Source of the DNA: Streptacidiphilus carbonis
Lineage (GTDB): Bacteria; Actinomycetota; Actinomycetes; Streptomycetales; Streptomycetaceae
Length of the DNA: 32,349 nt
Assembly: GCF_000787775.1 (NCBI RefSeq)
Contig: NZ_BBPM01000074.1
Location: forward strand, 1 to 32,349
Direction: 5' to 3'
Positions within the stretch are counted from its first letter, which is position 1, and every line of letters starts with the position of its first letter. Positions 23,790 to 31,601 of this stretch are shown one piece after another. The position numbers were made by a program, and so were the translations under genes. The notes beneath the pieces were generated by a model. The model did no database searches. It worked only from the letters and a program-made list of their open reading frames with translations, and had not been told where the DNA came from.

Positions 23790-23965
23790 CGCGGTCTGTC
23801 CGGTTACTCTCTCGATGTCGTTCAAGGGCGCCGCGGTAGTGGCGACGTGCACGATGACGTGGGGCCGGTCGGGTTCGCAGACTTCCGTGAAGTGGCCCTT
23901 GTAGCCGCGCCAGCCCGTGCTGCCCTTGATGCACGGGGAAGCTTCAGCAGGGGTCAGTGCCCCGG
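23790..23965 (-). pseudogene. IS1182-family transposase fragment
   Basis: The minus strand encodes SPCIKGSTGWRGYKGHFTEVCEPDRPHVIVHVATTAAPLNDIE, written here as successive pieces: GSTGWRGYKGHFTEVCE, then DRPHVIVHVATTAAPLND. This is the conserved K-x-G-T-x-W-x-GYK-x-H-x-TE-T-C region of IS1182-type DDE transposases (normally ~450+ residues). Only about 55 residues remain and no terminal repeats are evident. A dead relic adjoining the start of the secreted propeller gene. Confidence 0.65.
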
Positions 23966-24048
23966 AGGATAGTGCAACTGGCTGATGGTTGCCGGCGTCG
24001 AGCGCGTGCCGTCCGGGGGTGGGGCGTGGTGTGGGCGACAGTGCCTCC

Positions 24049-26022
24049 ATGCGTCGACGCCGTCAGCTCCTCTTTGTCGCGATTCTGCTCGCCTGCCTTG
24101 GTGCGGGCGCCGTCACCGAGGCCGGTGGTGCCGTCCGGGCGGCCGCCGCGTTCAGTCAGGACGGCGTTGTGCGGAGCGGAGCGACGCCGCTGGGGCAGGT
24201 CGAGGTGACGCTGCTGGAGGCCGGTACGCGCGCGGGCGCCCAGCCGCGTGTGCTCGCCGGCGCGTGCAGTGGGCCGGACGGGCGGTTCCACTTGGTCTAC
24301 CGTCCACCCACGGATGCCGCTGCGGTCCTGTATCTGATCGCTGACGGTGGCCCGCAGGCGCCCGCGTTGCGGCTCGCCGCCGTGCTGGGGGGCGGGGGCG
24401 GGCCCGACGTCGTGGTCAACGAGCGCACCACCGTCGCGGCGGCGTACGCGTTCGCGCAGTTCACCCGCGCAAGTTCCGTCTCTGGCGACAGTCCGGGCCT
24501 GCCGAACGCCGCTGCGATCTCGCACAATCTGGCCGACGTCCGCACCGGCGGGATTGCGCCGCTGCTCGCCGCGCCACCCAACGGGCAGGAGACCTCGACC
24601 CTGGCCGCGTTCAACACCCTCGCCGACCTCCTCGCGGTCTGCGCGCGCGGCCGCGGCTGCGAGGACCTGCTGCAGTTGGCCCAACCACCGGGACAGCCGC
24701 GGCCGGGCGACACGTTCCAGGCCGCCGCCGACATCGCCCGGACGCCGGGGAACCAGGTGGCCGCGCTCTTCGCGCTGGCCCGGACCGAACCGCTCTACCG
24801 GCCGGCGCTGGCCGCCGCGCCCGACGCTTGGACGCTGGCCCTGCGCTACGACGGCAACGGCCACGAGATCAACGGACCGGGGAACATCGCCTTCGATGCG
24901 GCCGGTAACGCCTGGGTCAGCAACAACTACCGTTTCGCCCTGGACCCGCGCACCCCGGTCTGCGGTGGGCGGACCGTGCTGGCCGTCTCGCCCACCGGGA
25001 CGGACCTGCCCGGCGCGCCGTATCGAGGCGGCGGTCTCTACGGTGCTGGGTTCGGCGTCGCCGTCGACCGGGCCGGGCGGGCGTGGGTCTCCAACTTCGG
25101 GTTCCAGGGCACCGGATGTGCGGTGGACCCGAGCCGTCACGACGTCTCCGTGTCGGAGTTCGCCGCCGACGGCCACGCGCTGTCGCCGGCGTCCGGCTGG
25201 CGCTTCGGCGGTATCAGCCAGCCGCAGGGCACCGTGGCCGACCGGTCGGGGAACATCTGGATCGCGAACTGCGGCAACCGCAGCGTCACCCGCATCCCGA
25301 AGGGACGCCCGGAGCTGGCCCGCAACCTCGCCCTGGGCGGTGTCGGCCTGGTCAAGCCCTTCGACATCGCCGTCGACCCGGCGGGACGGGCGTGGGTCAC
25401 CGGCAACGGCAGCGACAACGTGGTGGAGCTGGCTCCGGACGGCCGTCCGCTGCGAACGGTGACCCCGTCGGGGCTGCACCGGCCTCTGGGCATCGCCTCC
25501 GACAGCGAGGGGAACCTGTGGGTGGCCGACAACCGGGTCCTGCCGGTGCCCTGTGCGGGCGGTACGACCGCGGACTTCACCTCCGCGCTGAACGCCGTCC
25601 CGGCCGGCGGGATGCGACCCGGTGTGATGATGATCCGGCCGGACGGCATCTCCACGCCGACGTCCTTCACCAACGGCGGGCTGGTGCTCCCGTGGGGCGT
25701 GGCGATCGACGGGGACGACCACGTCTGGGTGGCGAACTTCGCCGGACAACGGCTGGCCGAGCTGTGTGGGGCACGCGTGGCGATGTGCCCGCCGGGCTAC
25801 CGGACGGGCCGGTCGATCTCGCCGGCCGCGACCGGGTACAGCAGCGACGGGCTGGTCAGGAACACGGGCGTACAGATCGACCCGTCCGGCAACGTGTGGC
25901 TCGCCAACAACTGGCGGACGGTCCCCTTGCAGACCAATCCCGGAGGCCACGAACTCGTCGTCTTCGTCGGGCTCGCCGCACCCGTGCGTACCCCGCTCGC
26001 CGGGCCGCCACAGCACCCGTGA
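24049..26022 (+). CDS. Secreted NHL/Vgb-type beta-propeller protein
   Basis: A 657-residue exported protein. ATG 24049 begins a Sec signal peptide (MRRRRQLLFVAILLACLGAG, cleavage probably near AVRAAA). Residues ~40-110 look like a small beta-sandwich/carboxypeptidase-regulatory-like domain, followed by a helical spacer (TLAAFNTLADLLAVC). From ~residue 275 five or more propeller blades repeat the pattern GxAVDxxGxAWVSN: FDAAGNAWVSNN, VDRAGRAWVSNF, ADRSGNIWIANC, VDPAGRAWVTGN, SDSEGNLWVADN, IDGDDHVWVANF and IDPSGNVWLANN. Such propellers resemble virginiamycin B lyase, but I see no antibiotic-lyase-specific evidence; binding or scaffolding outside the cell is as likely. Paired Cys suggest disulphides. 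Confidence 0.85.
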   Translation: MRRRRQLLFVAILLACLGAGAVTEAGGAVRAAAAFSQDGVVRSGATPLGQVEVTLLEAGTRAGAQPRVLAGACSGPDGRFHLVYRPPTDAAAVLYLIADGGPQAPALRLAAVLGGGGGPDVVVNERTTVAAAYAFAQFTRASSVSGDSPGLPNAAAISHNLADVRTGGIAPLLAAPPNGQETSTLAAFNTLADLLAVCARGRGCEDLLQLAQPPGQPRPGDTFQAAADIARTPGNQVAALFALARTEPLYRPALAAAPDAWTLALRYDGNGHEINGPGNIAFDAAGNAWVSNNYRFALDPRTPVCGGRTVLAVSPTGTDLPGAPYRGGGLYGAGFGVAVDRAGRAWVSNFGFQGTGCAVDPSRHDVSVSEFAADGHALSPASGWRFGGISQPQGTVADRSGNIWIANCGNRSVTRIPKGRPELARNLALGGVGLVKPFDIAVDPAGRAWVTGNGSDNVVELAPDGRPLRTVTPSGLHRPLGIASDSEGNLWVADNRVLPVPCAGGTTADFTSALNAVPAGGMRPGVMMIRPDGISTPTSFTNGGLVLPWGVAIDGDDHVWVANFAGQRLAELCGARVAMCPPGYRTGRSISPAATGYSSDGLVRNTGVQIDPSGNVWLANNWRTVPLQTNPGGHELVVFVGLAAPVRTPLAGPPQHP

Positions 26023-26025
26023 GGG

Positions 26026-26097
26026 AACCACCCCAGTCATGGTTCTGCATGTGCCCCGTCGGTGCTCGGTCGGGACCAACTGCAGCTGGGGGTGGTT
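26026..26097 (+). terminator. Large-loop inverted repeat after the propeller gene
   Basis: AACCACCCCAG (26026-26036) pairs with CTGGGGGTGGTT (26086-26097) with one bulge, across a 49-base loop. It begins four bases after the stop. A weak terminator candidate. Confidence 0.35.
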
Positions 26098-26118
26098 GGC
26101 TCACTAGGCGTGGGTGTG

Positions 26119-26600
26119 ATGCGCGATTTGATCGCCGCGTTCAGCGCTGCGGTTAGGGGGGCGGCTGTCCGAGACCGGGTGGCGAAGGCGTTCGGGCGAT
26201 ATCTACATGTTCGACCTTGGTGACGGCTTCCAGGCCTGGCTGGGTCTCAAGCGCGCTTCGAAGCACCATCCCTTGGCGATCAACCCGGTCGTCGGGCTTC
26301 GCTATGACCCTGCTGAGCGTCTTCTTGCGGGGCTTCTGGGCGAGCTGCCAGGGCCGTCGGCGACGATTGCCTGGCCTGTTGGATATCTGACGCCCCGGAA
26401 CAGGTTCCTGCAGCTGAAGGTGTCAACCGAGGATGATGCCGAACCGGCCGCGGAGGAACTGCTTGAGCTGGTGTACGACTACGGACTGCCGTTCGCCCGG
26501 CACCATGCCCAATCCCGACCGGGCAAGACTGCTCCTCCCGGTCCTGCAGCACCTGCAGGGCCAGGATGAGGCAGCTCGCGAGTCCCAGGCTGCGATCGCC
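26119..26600 (+). pseudogene. Frameshifted gene of unknown family
   Basis: The frame from ATG 26119 (MRDLIAAFSAAVRG) must shift in a run of six G (26156-26161) to continue as RLSETGWRRRSGDIYMFDLGDGFQ, then WLGLKRASKHHPLAINPVVGL. That is the well-preserved middle of a DUF4304-like small protein. A second shift near 26510 would join LVYDYGLPFARHHAQ to DRARLLLPVLQHLQGQ and its helical tail. With two breaks I call it a pseudogene. ATG 26207 could give a shorter 120-residue product, but that start is inside a conserved strand. Confidence 0.6.
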
Positions 26601-26612
26601 TCGGGACGACCA

Positions 26613-26828
26613 TCAGGTCTGGGTGTCGACTTGGTCGAGGGCGACGACGAGTTCTTCGACCAACATCTGGTGCTGCTCTCGTTCGGTATGCCGTGCTGGG
26701 CTGGTCAGGACCATCGTCTTTGCCAAGCCAAGAGCGTCTGGCCCAGCGCCCAGCAGTTCGCGAGTGACGATGATGGAGTCCATCACGCCGATTCCACGCG
26801 TGCTCAGCATCTCCTGGACGGCTGGCAT
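26613..26828 (-). CDS. Small bL12-C-terminal-like protein, possibly cut by the IS
   Basis: A 71-residue protein: VQEMLSTRGIGVMDSIIVTRELLG, then LGLAKTMVLTSPARHTEREQ, then VEELVVALDQVD. The helix-strand-helix order resembles the small actinobacterial proteins with a ribosomal L7/L12 C-terminal-like fold, whose function is unknown. ATG 26828 lies only 23 bases from the IS256 element boundary at 26852, and the frame stays open into the IS. Its real N-terminus and promoter may therefore have been lost at insertion. Assignment is tentative. Confidence 0.5.
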   Translation of the reverse strand: MPAVQEMLSTRGIGVMDSIIVTRELLGAGPDALGLAKTMVLTSPARHTEREQHQMLVEELVVALDQVDTQT

Positions 26829-26887
26829 CTCGGTGCCCGTCGCCAGCGGGTGTGTCAAGAAAACGGCGGATCTGCCCTGTTGGATGG

Positions 26888-27178
26888 TTACTTGATGTCG
26901 GTGGGCATGCGGCCTTCGAAGGCGATGGCGAAGGCGTTCAGGGGGGCCTTCCAGCGGATGGTCCAGCGCTTGCGGCCGTTGCCGGTCAGGTCGAGCGACA
27001 TCAGCGCCATGTAGACGCACTTGAGGGCTGCCTGCGGGTTTGGAAAGTGCCCCCGGGCCCGCACGGCCCTACGGATCCGGGCATTGACGGACTCGATCGC
27101 GTTCGTCGAGCAGATGACTTTCCGGATCTCCACATCGAAGGCCAGGAAGGGCACGAACTCGGCCCAGGCGTCGGACCA
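26888..27178 (-). pseudogene. IS256 transposase, C-terminal piece
   Basis: Encodes WSDAWAEFVPFLAFDVEIRK, then VICSTNAIESVNARIRRAVR and the tail to DIK and TAA at 26890-26888. The Glu of STNAIESVNARIRR is the third member of the DDE catalytic triad. It has no start of its own and is the severed end of the transposase whose N-terminal part lies at 29664-30647. Confidence 0.88.
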
Positions 27179-27227
27179 GAGCGGGCATTTGATTGCCCGT
27201 AGTCGTGTAGCTCCTGAGGATTCGCTG

Positions 27228-27611
27228 GTGGTGACGCATCCGTTCCACCCGTGGTCGGGGCGGCGGGTGCGGGTGTGCGTGACGCTGCGCCGCCGGGGCG
27301 GGCTGGTCTATGTGTGCACGCTGGGTGATGGGATCACGGTCACGCTTCCGCAGTCATGGACGGACCGAGGGCCTGTGGCTAACGGGCTCCGGCTGAGCGT
27401 GGACACCCTGGCAGACTTGTCTGCGCTGGTCGATGCACTCGTGCGCCGTGGCGGTGCGCCGGTCCCCGCGGTCAGCGTGGAAGCAGAACCCTCCACGACG
27501 TGCCGCACGGAGGTGACCGAGCGTGGTTCTCGCCCAGACGGTCCGTGCGGCTGCCGTGCCGATGGTGGCGAACATGCTGGAGGCTGCGTGGCGGAAGCAG
27601 GCCGCGGATGA
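27228..27611 (+). CDS. Small DUF5372-like protein upstream of the recombinase
   Basis: About 127 residues. The core VVTHPFHPWSGRRVRVCVTL, then YVCTLGDGITVTLPQSWTDRGP, then LRLSVDTLADLSALVDAL matches small proteins (DUF5372 type) that sit beside recombinase genes in actinobacterial and other mobile elements. Their role is unknown; an accessory or directionality factor is plausible. The tail is Cys/Gly-rich (TTCRTEVTERG..CGCRADGGEHAGGC). GTG 27228 has AGGA upstream; GTG 27231 is an alternative. The stop overlaps the recombinase ATG (ATGA, 27608-27611), so they are coupled. Confidence 0.72.
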   Translation: MVTHPFHPWSGRRVRVCVTLRRRGGLVYVCTLGDGITVTLPQSWTDRGPVANGLRLSVDTLADLSALVDALVRRGGAPVPAVSVEAEPSTTCRTEVTERGSRPDGPCGCRADGGEHAGGCVAEAGRG

Positions 27612-29650
27612 ACGCGAATGCGAAGGTCACCGCCTCGCACCGCTCGAGGCAAGCGATCGTGTATGTGCGCCAGTCGACACTGCTGCAGGTGCGCGAGAAC
27701 ACCGAGTCCACCGCCCGCCAGTACGCGCTCGCCGACCGCGCCCGCGAACTGGGCTGGGCCGACCAGGACATCGTCGTCATCGACGCGGACCTTGGTCTCT
27801 CGGGACGCTTCTCCGGGCTTCGGCCCGGCTTCGGGCAGGTCGTCACCCGGGTCTGCCTGGGCGAGGTCGGCGCCGTGTTCGGCCTGGAGGTGTCCCGACT
27901 TGCCCGCTCGTCCGCGGAGTTCGGCCGCCTGCTGGAATTCGCCCGCCTCACCGACACCCTCCTGATCGACGCGGACGGCGTCTACGACCTCGGCGACTTC
28001 AACGACCGCCTCATCCTGGGCCTGAAGTCCACGATGAGCGAGGCCGAATTACACGTTCTGGCCGGCCGCCTGCACGGAGCCCGCCGAGCCGCGGCCGAAC
28101 GCGGCGACCTGCGGCTGACGCTGCCCGTCGGCCTCCTCCACGACGCCGACGGCCAGACCATCCTGGACCCGGACGAGGAGGTCCGCGAAGCGATCGCGGA
28201 CGTCTTCCGCCTGTTCGAGCAGCACGGATCCGCCCTCGGCGTGGTGCGCGCGTTCGCCGACCGCAGGTTCCCGCGGCGGGACACCGGCGTGTGGGCCGGC
28301 AGGCTGGGCTGGGGCCGGCTCACCCACGGCCGGGCCGCCGACGTGCTGCGCAACCCGGCCTATGCGGGTGCCTACGCGTTCGGCCGCACCGCCACCAGCC
28401 GCAAGGTCCGGCCCGACGGCACCGTCGTCACCTGCGTGAACCGGCTGCCACGCGACCAGTGGAAGGTCCTGATCCCCGACCATCACGAGGGATACGTCTC
28501 CTGGCAGCAGCACCTGGACATTCAGGCGAAACTGGCCGGGAACCGCACCCAGGCCGGTGCCCGGCCGCCCCGCGAGGGTGTCCCGATCTGTCAGGGCATC
28601 ATCTTCTGCGGCTCGTGCGGCTTCCCGATGGGCACCCGCTACCGCCGGGCCGACAACACCGCCGACTACGTGTGCATGCGCGCCCGCAGCGACGCGGTGA
28701 CCACACCCGGCTGCCACTCGGTCGCCGCGGCCGCGATCGACCCGGTCGTCGAACGGCTGCTGCTGGACGCACTCACTCCCGACCAGGTCCACCTCGCCCT
28801 TGCCGCCGCCAGGGACGTCCACCAGCGGCACCACCGATCCCACCGCGCGGCTGAGCTCGCCGTCGAACGCGCCCGCTACGAAGCCGACCGGGCCGAACGC
28901 TCCCTCAGCCAGGTCGAACCGGAGAACCGGCTGGTCGCCCGCTCGCTGGAGGCCCGCTGGGAGACCAAGCTCGCCGCACTGGCCCAGGCCGAGCAGCACC
29001 TGGCCGACCTGCAGGCGGCCCAGCCCGCGCTACCTGAACCCGACCGGCTCAAAGCCCTGGCCGAGGACCTGCCCCGACTCTGGCAGGCACCCACCACCAC
29101 ATCCAGGGACCGAAAACGCCTGATCAGGACCCTGATCGCAGACGTCACCGTCCGGCACGTCGACTTCGCCGACGCCCACGTCGGCATCCGCTGGCACACC
29201 GGCGCGGTCGACGAGATCGTCTGCGCGCGCCGGACCAACCGCACCCCGAGCCAGGCCGTCGAGATCATCCGCGACCTACTCGACACCAGCACCGACGCCG
29301 AGATCGCCGACCACCTCAACCAACTGGGCCTGAAGACCGGAAACGCGCGGCCGTTCAGCGTCGCCTCGATCCGCTTCGTCCGCGCCAAATACGTCATCGG
29401 CTCCGTCCGCAGCGACCCGACCGGGCCCGGCGAGATCACCGTCCCCGAAGCCGCCCGGATCCTCGGCGTCCACGAAGCCACCGTCTATCCCTGGCTCCGC
29501 AGCGGCGAACTCCCCGCCCGCCAGGGACGGCACCACCGCTGGTGCATCCCCTGGAACGACGCGATCGAGCAGCACTGGCAACAGCGCGTCGCCGCCGAAC
29601 CCAGGATCAGACGGCCAAACCCCAACAACGAGAAAGGACAGGCAGTATGA
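27608..29650 (+). CDS. Large serine recombinase
   Basis: A 680-residue site-specific recombinase of the large serine family. Residues ~15-155 are the resolvase catalytic domain with the nucleophile in AIVYVRQSTLLQ (Ser23) and EVSRLARS (Arg97, Arg100). The recombinase domain follows (RAFADRRFP...LRNPAYAGAYAFGR, ~210-260). A zinc ribbon uses Cys334, Cys337, Cys356 and Cys369, then a coiled coil at ~400-475. Unusually, the extreme C-terminus holds an excisionase/MerR-like helix-turn-helix (VPEAARILGVHEATVYPWLRSG, ~615-636). The ATG overlaps the upstream gene's stop. It presumably inserts and excises the 2,485-bp element in which it lies. All catalytic residues appear intact. Confidence 0.92.
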   Translation: MNANAKVTASHRSRQAIVYVRQSTLLQVRENTESTARQYALADRARELGWADQDIVVIDADLGLSGRFSGLRPGFGQVVTRVCLGEVGAVFGLEVSRLARSSAEFGRLLEFARLTDTLLIDADGVYDLGDFNDRLILGLKSTMSEAELHVLAGRLHGARRAAAERGDLRLTLPVGLLHDADGQTILDPDEEVREAIADVFRLFEQHGSALGVVRAFADRRFPRRDTGVWAGRLGWGRLTHGRAADVLRNPAYAGAYAFGRTATSRKVRPDGTVVTCVNRLPRDQWKVLIPDHHEGYVSWQQHLDIQAKLAGNRTQAGARPPREGVPICQGIIFCGSCGFPMGTRYRRADNTADYVCMRARSDAVTTPGCHSVAAAAIDPVVERLLLDALTPDQVHLALAAARDVHQRHHRSHRAAELAVERARYEADRAERSLSQVEPENRLVARSLEARWETKLAALAQAEQHLADLQAAQPALPEPDRLKALAEDLPRLWQAPTTTSRDRKRLIRTLIADVTVRHVDFADAHVGIRWHTGAVDEIVCARRTNRTPSQAVEIIRDLLDTSTDAEIADHLNQLGLKTGNARPFSVASIRFVRAKYVIGSVRSDPTGPGEITVPEAARILGVHEATVYPWLRSGELPARQGRHHRWCIPWNDAIEQHWQQRVAAEPRIRRPNPNNEKGQAV

Positions 29651-29663
29651 AGCCGACTTCCCA

Positions 29664-30647
29664 CAGCCTGACAACGGCCGGATACTTCGCTCCCCAGAGC
29701 TCGCTGAACTCCAAGAACCGCTCGGTGGCCGCGGCCTCGCTGGGCGCGGTGTAGACCGGCCGCAGAGCCTTCGCCATCTTGTCCCAGTCCGCGCGCGACG
29801 CGTAGCGGAAACTGTTCCTCAGGAGGTGCACGATGCACGTCTGGACAATCGTTCGAGGCCAGACCGTCGCCACCGCGTCGGGCAGTCCCTTGAGGCCGTC
29901 GCAGACCAGCATCAGCACATCGTCCACGCCGCGGTTCTTCAGCTCGGTGAACACCTGCAACCAGTGCTTGGCGCCCTCGCCGCCGTCGCCCGCCCAGATC
30001 CCCAGGATCTCCCTGGTGCCCTCGACCGTGACGGCCAGGGCCACGTAGATGGGCCGGTTCGCGACCTGGTCGTTTCGGACTTTCACGTTGATGGCGTCCA
30101 CGAACACCACCGGGTAGACCGAGTCCAGCGGACGCGATTGCCATTCGGCCATGCCGTCCATGACCTGGTCGGTGATGGTGGAGATGGTCTGCTTGGACAC
30201 GTTCGCCCCGTAGACCTCGGCCAGGTGCGCGGCGATCTCGCCGTGGGTCAGCCCCTTGGCCGACAGCGACAGGACCATTTCGTCGACGCCGGTCAGCCGG
30301 CGCTGGCGCTTGCGCACGATCTGCGGTTCGAAGCTGTTCTCCACGTCGCGGGGCACGGCTATCTCGACCGGGCCCACATCGGTGAGCACGGTCTTGGTGC
30401 GGGTGCCGTTGCGGCTGTTGCCGCCGTCGCGCCCGGCCCGGTCGTGCTTCTCGTAGCCCAGGTGGTCGGTCATCTCGCCCTCCAGGGCGGACTCAAGCAC
30501 CCGCTTCGTCAGCTGCTGCAGCAGCCCGCCCTCGCCGGTCAGCTGCAGGCCACCGGCACGGGCCCGGTCCACCAGCATCCCGATCAGCTGGTCGTCCACC
30601 GCCTCAGCCGTCGAAGTGTCCACGGTCTCAGTCGTCACGTCAGTCAC
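29664..30647 (-). pseudogene. IS256 transposase, N-terminal piece
   Basis: Starting at GTG 30647 (MTDVTTETVD, GAGGA upstream), this part has the family N-terminus (LLQQLTKRVLESALEGEMTD, HLGYEKHD), PVEIAVPRDVENSFEP, the first Asp in VFVDAINVKVR and the second in LVCDGLKGLPDAV. It ends at ...FSELWGAKYPAVVRL before the crossover point. As it stands, translation would run on into 19 foreign residues (WEVGFILPVLS...) and stop at 29607. The catalytic Glu is on the other piece, so no active transposase can be made. Joined, the two pieces give a 424-residue protein. Confidence 0.9.
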
Positions 30648-30773
30648 TGGTGAATCCTCTTCCCCAGGCAAGCCATCCGGCTACCTGGCACGGCGGGTGA
30701 TCCGCCGTTAATTCGACACTCCCGGTCCTGGCAACCAGCGTTCAGTCGGAGAAGACGTGGCCGCTGCTATCGC

Positions 30774-30992
30774 TCAAAACTGCCAGCCTCGGAGAGCCCA
30801 CCTCCAAAAGGCAGGCCAGAGGACCCGGGCGAGGAGCTCAAAGGTACCCACGAACATCACGGCCGCTACCAAGACGCCAAGGGCCACAGCAAGTGGGAGC
30901 TGTGCGGACCGGCTACTGAGCCGCCGTCCGGTCTCGGCAGCTTCGTCTGGCTCGAAGCCGACGTAACCCGGTCGGGGTGACGGAGAAGACAT
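30774..30992 (-). CDS. Small single-pass membrane protein
   Basis: A 72-residue protein with a polar, proline-rich N-terminus and one clear transmembrane segment (LPLAVALGVLVAAVMFVGTF, about residues 34-53) followed by an amphipathic Trp-rich tail (LWPAFWRWALRGWQF). ATG 30992 is taken as the start; GTG 31001 is possible. Two palindromes of operator type lie 37-75 bases upstream. Small membrane proteins under such operators are known as spread (Spd) components of Streptomyces conjugative plasmids, but I cannot assign it to that group with certainty. Confidence 0.6.
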   Translation of the reverse strand: MSSPSPRPGYVGFEPDEAAETGRRLSSRSAQLPLAVALGVLVAAVMFVGTFELLARVLWPAFWRWALRGWQF

Positions 30993-31028
30993 GGGTACCA
31001 CCGTGGCCGGTGTCGCCCTCGTGGATCA

Positions 31029-31066
31029 GAGTTCGCGTACTCATCTGCAGTTGAGTACGCGTACTC
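31029..31066. promoter_or_regulatory. Pair of 14-bp palindromic operators
   Basis: GAGTACGCGTACTC at 31053-31066 is a perfect palindrome. GAGTTCGCGTACTC at 31029-31042 differs by one base. Their centres are 24 bp apart. They lie directly upstream of the small membrane protein gene on the minus strand and just beyond the helicase remnant. Such paired palindromes suit a GntR- or TetR-type repressor. Confidence 0.65.
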
Positions 31067-31074
31067 ACTAGGTG

Positions 31075-31268
31075 TTACCAGTGGAGTCCGTGCTCCTTCA
31101 GGGCCGCCAGCTGCGCCGCGCTCAGCTTGTCCTTGCGGCTTTTGGTGTTGGAGATCCATACCCCCAGCTTCACGGGGTGCCGCCCTCCAGCTCTTCCGTG
31201 TGGGCCCTGGGTACCACCACGGAGCCGGTGCGTTCGTTGTACTGCCGCAGGGCTGCCAGGCCCCCGGG
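31075..31268 (-). pseudogene. Helicase-associated-domain fragment of a telomere-type helicase
   Basis: The minus strand reads GLAALRQYNERTGSVVVPRA, then HTEELEGGTP, a one-base loss near 31173, then VKLGVWISNTKSRKDKLSAA, then QLAALKEHGLHW and TAA. LAALRQY..G...VPR.H and LGVWLSNTKSRRDKL..EQ..ALA.LGL.W is the helicase-associated repeat found at the C-terminus of long helicases near Streptomyces telomeres. Only the last repeat survives, with the frameshift. Its position, 1.1-1.3 kb from the right end, fits a telomere-proximal relic. Confidence 0.68.
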
Positions 31269-31391
31269 TGAAGGCCGTAGAGCGTCCCCCAGAGCCCTTC
31301 GCGGGCGCCTGCTGCTCCGGTGCGGGGACTCATGACCTCGTGGCTGGCCTGGGCGACGCTGGAGCTCGGTGTCTCTGTGTGAGGGGGGAAA

Positions 31392-31601
31392 GTGAGCTCT
31401 GGGTCTCGGCAGTTTCTGTCTCGTTTGATGGTGCCCGTCCTTCTGCCGGTCGTCGGGTTCGTGTGCCTGCTGCTGGCCGCGACGGGCTTCTGGGCCACGG
31501 TGGGGATGGTGCTCGTGGGCTTGGTGGCATGTGCGGGTCTGGTTGCTTGGCTCGGCGTGTGGCTGTTCTTGAGGTCCCTTTTCAAGCACTACGGGCTGTA
31601 G
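31392..31601 (+). CDS. Small two-segment membrane protein
   Basis: A 69-residue protein with two hydrophobic segments (LMVPVLLPVVGFVCLLLAATGF and VGMVLVGLVACAGLVAWLGVWLF) and a basic, cytoplasmic-looking C-terminus (LRSLFKHYGL). GTG 31392 follows a GGGGGGAAA ribosome binding site. No family recognised. It is the last credible gene before the telomere-like end. Confidence 0.6.
   Translation: MSSGSRQFLSRLMVPVLLPVVGFVCLLLAATGFWATVGMVLVGLVACAGLVAWLGVWLFLRSLFKHYGL

Larger units (their letters stand above)
27176..29663 (+). mobile_element. Serine-recombinase element inserted in the IS256 transposase gene
   Basis: The transposase frame breaks at CCA (27176-27178) and resumes at CCA (29661-29663), so 2,485 bp lie between equivalent points. 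Removing them joins codons CTG-TGG-TCC-GAC, restoring the family sequence RLWSDAWAEF with no change. The element carries only two coupled genes, a small DUF5372-like protein and a large serine recombinase, and has no long terminal repeats. The left end shows a small hairpin CGGGCA/TGCCCG at 27182-27199. The 3-base CCA identity is compatible with a short crossover core, as serine recombinases use. Confidence 0.8.
26852..30719 (-). mobile_element. IS256-family insertion sequence, interrupted by another element
   Basis: Imperfect terminal inverted repeats bound this element. The left end begins GTGTCAAGAAAACGGCGGAT at 26852, and the right end, read inward from 30719, begins GTGTCGAATTAACGGCGGAT. 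Nineteen of the first 25 positions match by my alignment. I found no target duplication: the 8 bases outside the two ends differ (CAGCGGGT and TCCCGGTC), so flanks were probably rearranged. Without the inserted 2,485-bp element the IS would be 1,383 bp long, normal for the family. The transposase gene is split into two pieces, given separately. Confidence 0.82.

Noticed and set aside
23944-26079. 711-codon minus-strand frame opposite the beta-propeller gene
   Set aside because: Mirror of the real gene; composition is Arg/Gly/Val-rich and the plus strand has signal peptide and blade repeats.
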